Source: AG41 sp036522815 (GTDB lineage Bacteria > Gemmatimonadota > Gemmatimonadetes > Gemmatimonadales > GWC2-71-9). From it: a stretch of 6,063 nt of DNA. The notes under the pieces are model-generated. The model was not told the DNA's origin. It was given only the letters and a program-made list of their open reading frames with translations, and did no database searches. The DNA is taken from NCBI GenBank assembly GCA_036522815.1, contig DATDFC010000222.1:1-6063 (forward strand), read 5' to 3'. A program made the position numbers and the translations under genes. Positions 1-5,168 of the stretch are shown piece after piece. How positions within the stretch are numbered: position 1 is the first letter of the stretch; every line of letters starts with the position of its first letter.

Positions 1-233
1 CGCGCTGCGGGCGCGACCACGGCGGCGACCCACGGCGGCGCCGCGCGCAGTCGCAGCGCGGTGCCGACGGGCACGGCGAGCATGAGGATCAGCGTGGCGA
101 CGGCGAGGGCGTAGCGTGTGCGCGCCGCGCGTACCGGAACGATCGCGAGGAGGGACGCGAGCGCCGCCGCAGCCAGCGCGCACTGCCACACCGAATGCAG
201 CAGGGCCCAGCCCAGTGCTTCAGTCACGTTCAT
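1..233 (-). CDS. M56-family (BlaR1/MecR1-like) membrane peptidase, N-terminal fragment
   Basis: This is the first 77 residues of a membrane protein that runs off the left edge. The start ATG overlaps the blaI stop as ATGA and has a clear GGAG ribosome site 7 nt upstream, so the start is well supported. Visible are a hydrophobic helix at about residues 6-32 containing LGWALLHSVWQ, a basic loop (RAARTRYAL, residues 35-43), and a second helix at about 41-60. This two-helix opening with an ArTRYAL-type loop is typical of BlaR1/MecR1-like M56 peptidases, which sense a signal at the membrane and trigger cleavage of the partner repressor. The HExxH zinc site lies outside the window, so catalytic competence and the C-terminal sensor domain cannot be judged. 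Position directly after a BlaI-type repressor strongly supports the call. The inducer is unknown; many such pairs in soil bacteria have no demonstrated link to beta-lactams. Confidence 0.78.
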   Translation of the reverse strand, partial: MNVTEALGWALLHSVWQCALAAAALASLLAIVPVRAARTRYALAVATLILMLAVPVGTALRLRAAPPWVAAVVAPAA

Positions 234-634
234 GCGCGTGCTCCATTCTTCTGGTCCAACAGCCTGCGGATCTGGTCGACTTCCCGGGGGGTGGCGGGCC
301 GGGTGGAGAGGGCGTGCAGCAGCAACTGCAGGGTCGAGCCGCCGAAGGCCCGGCGCACCAGATCGGCCACCATGCGCCGCTGGGTCGATGCCTCCGACAC
401 CGCGGCCGAGTAGACGTGCGAGCGCAGCGACGCGTCGCGCCGCACCAGACCCTTTTCCATCATGATCTGAAGCAGCTTGAGCACCGTGGTGTAGCCGATC
501 GGCTCGGCGCGCTCGAAGGACTCACGCACACCGCGAACCGTGCAAGGACCGCGCCGCCACAGCACGCGCAGGATTTCCAGCTCCGCGTTGGTCGGGCGGG
601 GCGGCGTGAGTCGCGGGAGTGGTCGCTTTGCCAT
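230..634 (-). CDS. BlaI/MecI/CopY-family winged-helix transcriptional repressor
   Basis: A 134-residue protein, the usual size for BlaI/MecI repressors. These dimers bind operators near their own promoter and are inactivated by proteolysis through the partner M56 peptidase. The N-terminal winged helix begins at PTNAELEILRVLW (residues 14-26). The second half of the DNA-binding domain, GYTTVLKLLQIMMEKGLVRR (47-66), holds the recognition helix and is very close to the family consensus. The wing carries RSHVY (71-75). The C-terminal helices (about 80-128) match the dimerisation region, where the peptidase normally cuts, although no cleavage site is identifiable by eye. The ATG has GAGAG 8 nt upstream (643-647). 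The stop overlaps the start of the M56 gene. An extra basic, proline-rich stretch (residues 2-13) precedes the core. The regulon beyond this pair is unknown; TonB, oxidative-stress or beta-lactam roles would all be guesses. Confidence 0.93.
   Translation of the reverse strand: MAKRPLPRLTPPRPTNAELEILRVLWRRGPCTVRGVRESFERAEPIGYTTVLKLLQIMMEKGLVRRDASLRSHVYSAAVSEASTQRRMVADLVRRAFGGSTLQLLLHALSTRPATPREVDQIRRLLDQKNGARA
241..244 (-). promoter_or_regulatory. Shine-Dalgarno site for the M56 peptidase gene
   Basis: GGAG on the minus strand lies inside the last codons of blaI, 7 nt before the ATG at 233. It fixes the downstream start and indicates translation coupled to blaI on one mRNA. Confidence 0.65.
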
Positions 635-665
635 GATCGCTACTCTCGGCTCGTCGCTGACAATG

Positions 666-681
666 TACGAAGGTATTCGTA
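666..681. promoter_or_regulatory. Candidate BlaI operator (perfect inverted repeat)
   Basis: TACGAA-GGTA-TTCGTA is a perfect 6-bp inverted repeat with a 4-bp spacer, 32 bp upstream of the blaI ATG. It abuts a minus-strand -10-like hexamer TACATT (667-662), so a protein bound here would block the promoter. BlaI/MecI operators are dyads built on TACA/TGTA-like half-sites; these arms share the TAC...GTA ends but differ inside. Autoregulation is inferred from position and symmetry. No convincing -35 box is visible. Confidence 0.55.
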
Positions 682-694
682 GCCGACCCGGTAT

Positions 695-717
695 ACCCCG
701 GCCGCTCGGGCCGGGGT
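695..717. terminator. GC-rich hairpin, possible terminator of the AI-2E-family gene
   Basis: A perfect 9-bp stem, ACCCCGGCC with GGCCGGGGT, closes a 5-nt loop. It sits between the end of the leftward membrane-protein gene and the blaI control region, where a terminator would insulate blaI. No T-run follows on either strand, so intrinsic termination is uncertain. It may instead be a simple intergenic stem-loop. Confidence 0.4.
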
Positions 718-761
718 TCCCGTGAACGAAGGCGCGGCTGATCGGCGGGCGTCGGGAGCGG

Positions 762-783
762 CGCGCGCCGGGCGTGGCGCGCG
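762..783. terminator. Second GC-rich hairpin downstream of the AI-2E-family gene
   Basis: A perfect 8-bp stem, CGCGCGCC with GGCGCGCG, closes a 6-nt loop (GGGCGT on the plus strand), about 40 bp past the stop codon of the leftward gene. There is no T-run. Chance is plausible in sequence this rich in G and C, but its location suits a 3' mRNA-end structure. Confidence 0.33.
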
Positions 784-823
784 GGCGACAGTGTGCGGCG
801 AGCGCTTCCGGTGGGACGTCCGC

Positions 824-1813
824 TTAGCCGAGATACTCCTCGCCGTACATCTTGATCAATTCGAAGAAGTACGACAGGGCGAGCGGTCCGATCAACAGCC
901 CGAGGATGCCGAAGTAGGGCACGCCCGCGAGCGCGCCGATCAGGGTGACGAGGGGGTGGATGTTGGCCCAGCGGCTGAACACGCGCGGCCGGATCACGTA
1001 GTCCACGTTCCCGACAATGACGACGCCACCCAACGCCAGCAGCACCCCGGCCAGCGCGTGGTTACCGATCATCAGCGCGATCGCGCCGGGCCCCCACACC
1101 AGGCCGCTGCCGACCACGGGGAGGATGGCGAACACCATGGTGACTACTCCCCAGAATACGGCATTCGGCAGCCCGGTCAGCCAGAACCCGAGCCCGACGA
1201 GGCTTCCCTGGATCGCCGCCGTGAGGCCGGTGCCGACGATCGTGGCGGTGGTGACGTCGCGGAACCGCTGGCGCAGCTTCTCCGTGTTCTTGGCGGAGAA
1301 CGGGATGTACGGCCGCGCGGCCTCCCACGTCTCGTGGGGCCGCAGCAGCAGGTAGAACAGGCCGAACAGTGAGATGGTGAGATTGAGCGCGAGCCGCGTG
1401 GCGGTGCCGACCAGCCCGAACGCGGACGAGCCGATCCAGGCGACGACGGTCGCGCCCAGGTCGGCGAGGCGGGGCCCGAGATCGATGCCGCCCAGCCGCA
1501 GCTCGCGCAGGCGACCGAGCAGCGGATTGCGGATGACGCCGGTGGCGATCTCCTGTGCCTGGTTCACGATGAGACCGGCGAAGGAGACGCCCGGGACGAC
1601 GATCAGAAACAGTGCGAGCGCGACCACCAGGCTGGCCGCGAGGCGGGGGCGGACGCGCATGCCCAGCCACTCGTGCAGCGGGGCGAAGACGGCGTACAAC
1701 ACGGGAATGCCGAGGAGGCCCGTGGCGTACGGCGTGACCGCGATGACCAGGGCGATGCCGAGCAGCAGCACGACCAGCGCGGCGCGCTGATGGTTGGTGT
1801 CGATCAGAGGCAT
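824..1813 (-). CDS. AI-2E/PerM-family (UPF0118) polytopic membrane transporter
   Basis: A 329-residue integral membrane protein; the family usually has about 340-370 residues and 7-8 membrane helices. Hydrophobic segments lie at about 11-45 (two helices), 57-82, 138-157, 192-212, 216-240, 242-270 and 288-318. A soluble, charged section (about 83-125) separates the third and fourth segments, as is typical. Conserved family blocks are recognisable: ILPVVGSGLVWGPGAI (230-245), DYVIRPRVF (271-279), HPLVTLIGALAG (286-297) and GLLIGPL (305-311). Named members include E. coli TqsA, linked to autoinducer-2 export, and PerM. Other members are Na+/H+ antiporters, so the substrate cannot be predicted here. 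The ATG at 1813 has no visible Shine-Dalgarno. It lies 46 bp downstream of the ABC exporter on the same strand, so co-transcription is possible. The N-terminus is short, which is normal for the family. Confidence 0.92.
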   Translation of the reverse strand: MPLIDTNHQRAALVVLLLGIALVIAVTPYATGLLGIPVLYAVFAPLHEWLGMRVRPRLAASLVVALALFLIVVPGVSFAGLIVNQAQEIATGVIRNPLLGRLRELRLGGIDLGPRLADLGATVVAWIGSSAFGLVGTATRLALNLTISLFGLFYLLLRPHETWEAARPYIPFSAKNTEKLRQRFRDVTTATIVGTGLTAAIQGSLVGLGFWLTGLPNAVFWGVVTMVFAILPVVGSGLVWGPGAIALMIGNHALAGVLLALGGVVIVGNVDYVIRPRVFSRWANIHPLVTLIGALAGVPYFGILGLLIGPLALSYFFELIKMYGEEYLG

Positions 1814-1818
1814 GCGCT

Positions 1819-1824
1819 AGTGTA
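1819..1824 (-). promoter_or_regulatory. Possible -10 element immediately before the AI-2E-family gene
   Basis: TACACT (fits TAnnnT) ends 5 nt before the ATG on the minus strand. There is no ribosome site in the leader, so a leaderless transcript starting at or next to the ATG is possible. The best -35 match at 18-bp spacing is poor (CTGGCG). Weak evidence. Confidence 0.22.
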
Positions 1825-1840
1825 GGACCGTCCGGGCGCG

Positions 1841-1856
1841 GGCGCCAGATGGCGCC
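1841..1856. terminator. Short hairpin between the ABC exporter and AI-2E-family genes
   Basis: GGCGCC-AGAT-GGCGCC forms a 6-bp stem with a tetraloop, starting 3 bp past the ABC exporter stop codon. No T-run follows. It could attenuate read-through or protect the 3' end of the exporter message. It could also be a chance direct repeat of a self-complementary hexamer. Confidence 0.3.
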
Positions 1857-1859
1857 GGC

Positions 1860-3701
1860 TCAGAGTCGGGTGGGGGGTCCGAGCGGAGGGGCCGCCACCG
1901 GCGCCTCGGGCTCGGGTGTGAAGTCCTCGCCGGGGTTGACGAACCGGTCCTGCTCGAACCGGTACTGTTTGTCGTACAGCTGGCGATAGCGCCCGTGCCG
2001 GGCGAGCAGCTCGGGATGGGTGCCGCGCTCGACGATCTCGCCGCCTTCCATCACCAGGATTTGGTCCGCGCTGCGGATCGTGGAGAGGCGGTGGGCGATC
2101 ACGAATGTGGTCCGGCCGCGCCGCAGGGTGCGCAGCCCGTCCTGGATGGCGGCCTCGCTCTCCGAATCCAGGCTGGAGGTGGCTTCGTCGAGGATGAGGA
2201 TGCGGGGATCGGCGAGGATCGCGCGGGCGATCGACACGCGCTGGCGCTCCCCCCCCGATAGCTTCACCCCGCGCTCGCCCACGACCGTGTCGTACCCGTG
2301 CTCGAAGCGGCGCACGAACTCGTCGCAGTGCGCGATCCGCGCCGCCTCCTCGATCTCGTCGCGGGTGGCGTGGGGGCGCGCGAACGCGATGTTCTCCGCG
2401 ATCGTCCCGTCGAACAGGAAGTTGTCCTGCAGCACGACGCCCAGCTGGCGCCGGTAGTCGGCGAGCCGGACGTGGTCGAGATCGCGCCCGTCCACGAGAA
2501 TGCGTCCCGTCTTGGGTCGGCTGAAGGTGAGCACCAGGCTGATGAGGGTGCTCTTGCCCGCGCCCGAGGAGCCGACCAGGGCCGTGGTGGAGCCGGCGGG
2601 TGCGTGGAACGACACGTGCTTCAGCACGTCGCTGCCGGCGACGTACTCGAAGCTCACGTCCTCGAAGCGGACGTCGCCCACCACCTCGCCCAGCGGCGGG
2701 CGGGCGCCGTCCGCGGCGTCCTCGGTGGTGAGCCGCCGGATCTCGCGGATCCGGTCCAGGCCCGCGAACGCCTCCGTGATCTGCGTCCCGATCGACGCGA
2801 TGTTGATGAGCGGCAGCGCCACCAGACCGATGAAGACCCCGTACATGAAGAAGTCGCCCAGCGTCATCGTCCCGGAGAGAATGGCGTGCCCGCCCTCGAG
2901 GATCATGAGGATCCCGATCGCCCCGACGATGAGCGTCGCGAACGCGCCGACGCCGGAGATGCCGGTCATGGTGGTAGCGATGTTGCGGAACAGGGTGTGC
3001 GCGCCGCGTGTGAACACGAGGCGCTCGCCGCGCTCGGCCCGGTACGCCTTGACGATGCGGATGCCGCCGAGCGTTTCGCCCAGCCGCCCGGTCACGTCGG
3101 CGTTGAGCTTGCCCCGCTCGCGGAACAGCGGGCGCAGCTTGGTGAACGCGTACGCCATCCCGCCGCCGAAACAGGCCAGGATGAGGATCGCGATCAGGGT
3201 CAGCCGCCAGTTCAGGTAGAACAGGACGCCCAGCGCGATGGCGCCCGTCACCAGGCCGCCCACGAGCTGCACCAGCCCGGTGCCGACCAGGTTCCGGATC
3301 CCCTCGGCGTCGCTCATGATGCGCGAAATGAGGATGCCGCTCTTGGTCGAGTCGAAGTAGCTGACGGGCAGGCGCAGCACATATGCCTGCACGGTGCGCC
3401 GCATGTCGGTGATGGCGCGCTGGGCGGCGACGCCGAGCACCTGCGACAAGGCGAACCCGGTCACGGCCTGCACCAGGGTCGCGCCGCCGGCGGCGAGCGC
3501 GAGCGGGAGCAGCAGCTCGGGGTGGTGCTGCCCGATCACCCGGTCGATCACCCACTTGGACGACGCGGGGAGCACGAGGCCGGCGAGGCGATTCACGAGC
3601 AGCAGCGCGAGCCCCAGGCCGAGGCGAGCGCGGTGGGCATAGATCAGCCCGCGCGCCTCCTGCCAGGCGCCCGGGGTGATGGTCTTCTTGGCAGCGGCCA
3701 T
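1860..3701 (-). CDS. MsbA-like ABC exporter, fused membrane and ATPase domains
   Basis: A 613-residue half-transporter that would work as a homodimer in the inner membrane, exporting a lipid, drug or other hydrophobic substrate using ATP. Six membrane helices are visible at about 24-46, 63-85, 138-161, 164-186, 248-270 and 279-303. The nucleotide-binding domain is complete: A-loop Tyr353, Walker A GSSGAGKST (377-385), Q-loop Gln425, X-loop VGERG (474-478), signature LSGGE (481-485), Walker B ILILDE with catalytic Glu506, D-loop SSLD (509-512) and H-loop His537. All catalytic residues are canonical, so it should be active. An acidic, proline-rich tail (about 588-613) extends past the domain. 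The ATG at 3701 lacks a good Shine-Dalgarno. The gene is divergent from a MarR-GNAT regulator with a shared palindrome between them, which suggests MarR-type control. Substrate cannot be deduced; MsbA lipid export and multidrug export are both possible. Confidence 0.96.
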   Translation of the reverse strand: MAAAKKTITPGAWQEARGLIYAHRARLGLGLALLLVNRLAGLVLPASSKWVIDRVIGQHHPELLLPLALAAGGATLVQAVTGFALSQVLGVAAQRAITDMRRTVQAYVLRLPVSYFDSTKSGILISRIMSDAEGIRNLVGTGLVQLVGGLVTGAIALGVLFYLNWRLTLIAILILACFGGGMAYAFTKLRPLFRERGKLNADVTGRLGETLGGIRIVKAYRAERGERLVFTRGAHTLFRNIATTMTGISGVGAFATLIVGAIGILMILEGGHAILSGTMTLGDFFMYGVFIGLVALPLINIASIGTQITEAFAGLDRIREIRRLTTEDAADGARPPLGEVVGDVRFEDVSFEYVAGSDVLKHVSFHAPAGSTTALVGSSGAGKSTLISLVLTFSRPKTGRILVDGRDLDHVRLADYRRQLGVVLQDNFLFDGTIAENIAFARPHATRDEIEEAARIAHCDEFVRRFEHGYDTVVGERGVKLSGGERQRVSIARAILADPRILILDEATSSLDSESEAAIQDGLRTLRRGRTTFVIAHRLSTIRSADQILVMEGGEIVERGTHPELLARHGRYRQLYDKQYRFEQDRFVNPGEDFTPEPEAPVAAPPLGPPTRL

Positions 3702-3710
3702 GGTGCCCGG

Positions 3711-3716
3711 AATCTA
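3711..3716 (-). promoter_or_regulatory. Possible -10 element of the ABC exporter gene
   Basis: TAGATT on the minus strand (4 of 6 matches to TATAAT) ends 9 nt before the exporter ATG. The nearest good -35-like box, TTGACT in the palindrome (3753-3748), is 31 bp away, too far for a standard sigma-70 spacing. If real, this promoter has a very short leader and would lie just downstream of the operator. Confidence 0.22.
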
Positions 3717-3737
3717 CGCAGGGTGGGGGCCGAGAAG

Positions 3738-3756
3738 TACTTGACAGAGTCAAGTA
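3738..3756. promoter_or_regulatory. Candidate MarR operator: perfect 19-bp palindrome in the divergent intergenic region
   Basis: TACTTGAC-AGA-GTCAAGTA has perfect 8-bp arms around a 3-bp centre. It lies in the 74-bp gap between the ABC exporter and the MarR-GNAT gene. Its size and symmetry match the 16-20 bp dyads bound by MarR-family dimers. It covers the TTGACA -35 box of the rightward gene, so binding would repress that gene. Effects on the exporter are plausible because the gap is so short. Binding is inferred from symmetry and context. Confidence 0.75.
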
Positions 3757-3769
3757 TCGGCGGGACATT
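3741..3769 (+). promoter_or_regulatory. Candidate sigma-70 promoter of the MarR-GNAT gene
   Basis: A perfect TTGACA (3741-3746) is followed after 17 bp by GACATT (3764-3769; 3 of 6 matches to TATAAT). Standard spacing would place the transcript start at or near the A of the ATG at 3776, making the message leaderless; only a weak GGCGGG lies upstream as a ribosome site. The -35 box is embedded in the palindrome, giving a direct repression mechanism. Confidence 0.5.
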
Positions 3770-3775
3770 GCCGGC

Positions 3776-4705
3776 ATGGGGTCGCGCGAGCTGGAGCGAC
3801 GAGTGGAGGTGGCGCGCCGCTTCAACCGGTTCTACACGCGGCAGATCGGCCTGCTGCGCCGCGGGGCGTACGACAGCCCGTTCTCACTGACCGAGGTGCG
3901 CGTCCTGTACGAGCTGGCGCATCGCGACCAGCCGACGGCTACCGACCTGGGCCGCGACCTCGGCCTCGATGCGGGCTACTTGAGCCGCATCCTGCGCGGC
4001 TTCGAGAAGCGCGCCCTCGTCACCCGGACCCGCTCGGCGTCCGACGGGCGCCAGAGCCATCTGGCGCTCACGGCGCTGGGACGCAAAGTGTTCGCTCCGC
4101 TCGACGCCCGCTCGCACGACGAGGTGGCGGCGCTGCTCTCCGCCCTCGCCCCCGCCGCTCAGGCCCATGTCATCGCTGCGATGCAGACCATCGAGCGGCT
4201 GCTCGGCCGCGACGGCCCGCCGCCCGCCGCCTATCTGCTGCGCCCACCCCAGCCGGGCGACATGGGCTGGGTGGTGCACCGCCACGGCGCCGTGTACGCG
4301 CGCGAGTATGGCTACGACGCGCAGTTCGAAGCTCTGGTCGCGGAGATCGTGGCGCGCTTCGTTCAACGCTTCAATCCGGCGCGGGAGCGCTGCTGGATCG
4401 CCGAACGGGACGGCGCGGTGGTGGGGTCGGTGTTCCTGGTGGCGCGATCGGGCACGGTCGCGCAGCTGCGCCTGCTCCTGGTCGAGCCGCAGGCGCGCGG
4501 GTCGGGCCTCGGGACTCGTCTCGTGGACGAATGCGTGCGCTTTGCCCGCCAGGCGGGCTACCGCAAGCTCGTGCTCTGGACCCAGAGCGAGCTCTCCGCC
4601 GCCCGGCGGCTGTACCAGGCGGCCGGGTTTCGGATCGTGCGCAAGGAGCGGAACCACAGCTTCGGCAAGACGCTGGTCTCGGAGACCTGGGAGCTCGACC
4701 TGTGA
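3776..4705 (+). CDS. MarR-family regulator fused to a GNAT N-acetyltransferase domain
   Basis: A 309-residue two-domain protein. Residues about 5-145 are a MarR winged helix: SLTEVRVLYELAHR (37-50), the helix-turn-helix with recognition helix at about 53-80 (LGLDAGYLSRILRGFEKRALV), and a wing with the family DGR (90-92) followed by LTALGR (98-103). Residues about 152-309 are a GNAT fold. It has an acetyl-CoA loop QARGSGLG (239-246) after the LRLLLVEP strand, and the LYQAAGF motif (279-285) with the usual GNAT Tyr280. The block RPPQPGDMGWVVHRHGAVYAREYGYD (156-181) is characteristic of the known MarR-GNAT fusion family. The MarR part should bind the palindrome upstream; the acetyltransferase substrate (small molecule or protein) is unknown. 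It is divergent from an ABC exporter, a common MarR arrangement. The ATG at 3776 fits the promoter geometry although no strong ribosome site is seen. The stop is 4 bp from the stop of the convergent gene. Confidence 0.95.
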   Translation: MGSRELERRVEVARRFNRFYTRQIGLLRRGAYDSPFSLTEVRVLYELAHRDQPTATDLGRDLGLDAGYLSRILRGFEKRALVTRTRSASDGRQSHLALTALGRKVFAPLDARSHDEVAALLSALAPAAQAHVIAAMQTIERLLGRDGPPPAAYLLRPPQPGDMGWVVHRHGAVYAREYGYDAQFEALVAEIVARFVQRFNPARERCWIAERDGAVVGSVFLVARSGTVAQLRLLLVEPQARGSGLGTRLVDECVRFARQAGYRKLVLWTQSELSAARRLYQAAGFRIVRKERNHSFGKTLVSETWELDL

Positions 4706-4729
4706 CGGCTCAGCGCTTCCGTCGCAGGT
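4698..4729. terminator. Hairpin spanning both stop codons of the convergent genes
   Basis: The arms ACCTGTGACGG (4698-4708) and CCGTCGCAGGT (4719-4729) pair over 11 bp around a 10-nt loop. In the rightward RNA the single non-Watson-Crick pair is a U-G wobble; in the leftward RNA it is a C-A mismatch. The structure contains the TGA stops of both genes, so it probably serves as a shared 3' end structure. No T-run follows on either strand, so Rho-independent termination is not proven. Confidence 0.5.
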
Positions 4730-5048
4730 AGTGCTCGTCCCAGGCGATCCGGAACACGCCGCCGCAGTGCGGGCAAGGCAGGTCCATGGGGTGACCGCTG
4801 AGCGGCGCCCGAGCCTGGCATGCGGGACATACGATATAGCGCCCACCCCACTCGCTCGGCACATTGACCGCGTCAGCGGGGAGCGGCACGATCGACCAGT
4901 GGAGCGGCTGGGTGAACGTGATCTGGAGACGGTCGCGTGCCACGGGGACACGATCGTCGGTCACGTCCAGGATGGCGCGGCTTTTCACGAACCGCACCAC
5001 CGGATACCACGCGCCTCGGCGCAGCCCGCAGTTGACATCCACGCGCAA
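4710..5048 (-). CDS. Small zinc-ribbon protein of unknown function
   Basis: The only motif recognised is a C-terminal zinc ribbon with two CxxC knuckles, CPAC and CPHC, 14 residues apart. The cysteines are Cys78, Cys81, Cys96 and Cys99, counting from a TTG start at 5048 (112 residues). The N-terminal half (VDVNCGLRRGAWYPVVRF, then AILDVTDDRVPV) looks like a small beta-rich domain. A WDEHYLRRKR basic tail ends the protein. There is no signal peptide or membrane helix, so it should be cytoplasmic. The start is uncertain: an ATG at 5090 gives 126 residues but adds a low-complexity lead (GQSLHQPHS); TTG 5048 or GTG 5042 would start just before the ordered region. None has a strong ribosome site. 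The gene converges on the MarR-GNAT gene with 4 bp between stops, so a functional link is not implied. Zinc or structural and nucleic-acid-binding roles are possible; no function is assigned. Confidence 0.72.
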   Translation of the reverse strand: MRVDVNCGLRRGAWYPVVRFVKSRAILDVTDDRVPVARDRLQITFTQPLHWSIVPLPADAVNVPSEWGGRYIVCPACQARAPLSGHPMDLPCPHCGGVFRIAWDEHYLRRKR

Positions 5049-5116
5049 GCGTGCCCATCTGGAGTGAGGCTGGTGCAGCGACTGTCCCATGCGCCGTCGG
5101 CGGTCTGGTCGCCCGC

Positions 5117-5145
5117 AAAGTCGAGGGGCGCGCGCGGCGTGTCAA
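5117..5145 (-). promoter_or_regulatory. Possible promoter of the zinc-ribbon gene
   Basis: A perfect TTGACA on the minus strand (5145-5140) is followed at 17 bp by GACTTT (5122-5117), a poor -10. Transcription would start near 5110, upstream of all candidate starts of the zinc-ribbon gene. It lies in the divergent gap between that gene and the hydrolase gene. The -35 is good; the -10 is not. Confidence 0.28.
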
Positions 5146-5147
5146 TC

Positions 5148-5154
5148 TGAGGAG
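5148..5154 (+). promoter_or_regulatory. Shine-Dalgarno site for the secreted hydrolase gene
   Basis: TGAGGAG is a strong match to the anti-Shine-Dalgarno complement. It ends 14 nt before the ATG at 5169, which is longer than usual but still favours this start over the internal ATG at 5205, which would leave a shorter signal-peptide n-region. Confidence 0.5.
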
Positions 5155-5168
5155 CGGACTCCACACGC

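Noticed and set aside
116..682. Open frame on the plus strand opposite blaI
   Set aside because: Antisense to a near-consensus BlaI protein and to its upstream control region; the product shows no domain.
722..1372. 216-codon plus-strand open frame opposite the AI-2E-family gene
   Set aside because: Highly charged low-complexity product antisense to a clear membrane protein with family motifs.
1804..3825. 673-codon open frame on the minus strand in a second frame of the ABC exporter
   Set aside because: The translation is Arg/Pro/His-rich without domains, a typical frame-shadow of the exporter gene.
2298..3890. 530-codon open frame on the plus strand opposite the ABC exporter
   Set aside because: It is antisense to a gene with every ABC motif intact. 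Its product is low-complexity, rich in R, A, E, H, D and Q, with no recognisable domain, as expected for antisense frames in GC-rich DNA.
3978..3985. TACTTGAG half-site inside the MarR-GNAT coding sequence, similar to the operator arm
   Set aside because: Single half-site without a partner, made from the codons of the recognition helix (GYLS); most likely coincidence.
3884..4951. 355-codon minus-strand open frame opposite the MarR-GNAT gene
   Set aside because: The sense frame encodes two recognisable domains; the antisense product has no motif and would also overlap the zinc-ribbon gene.
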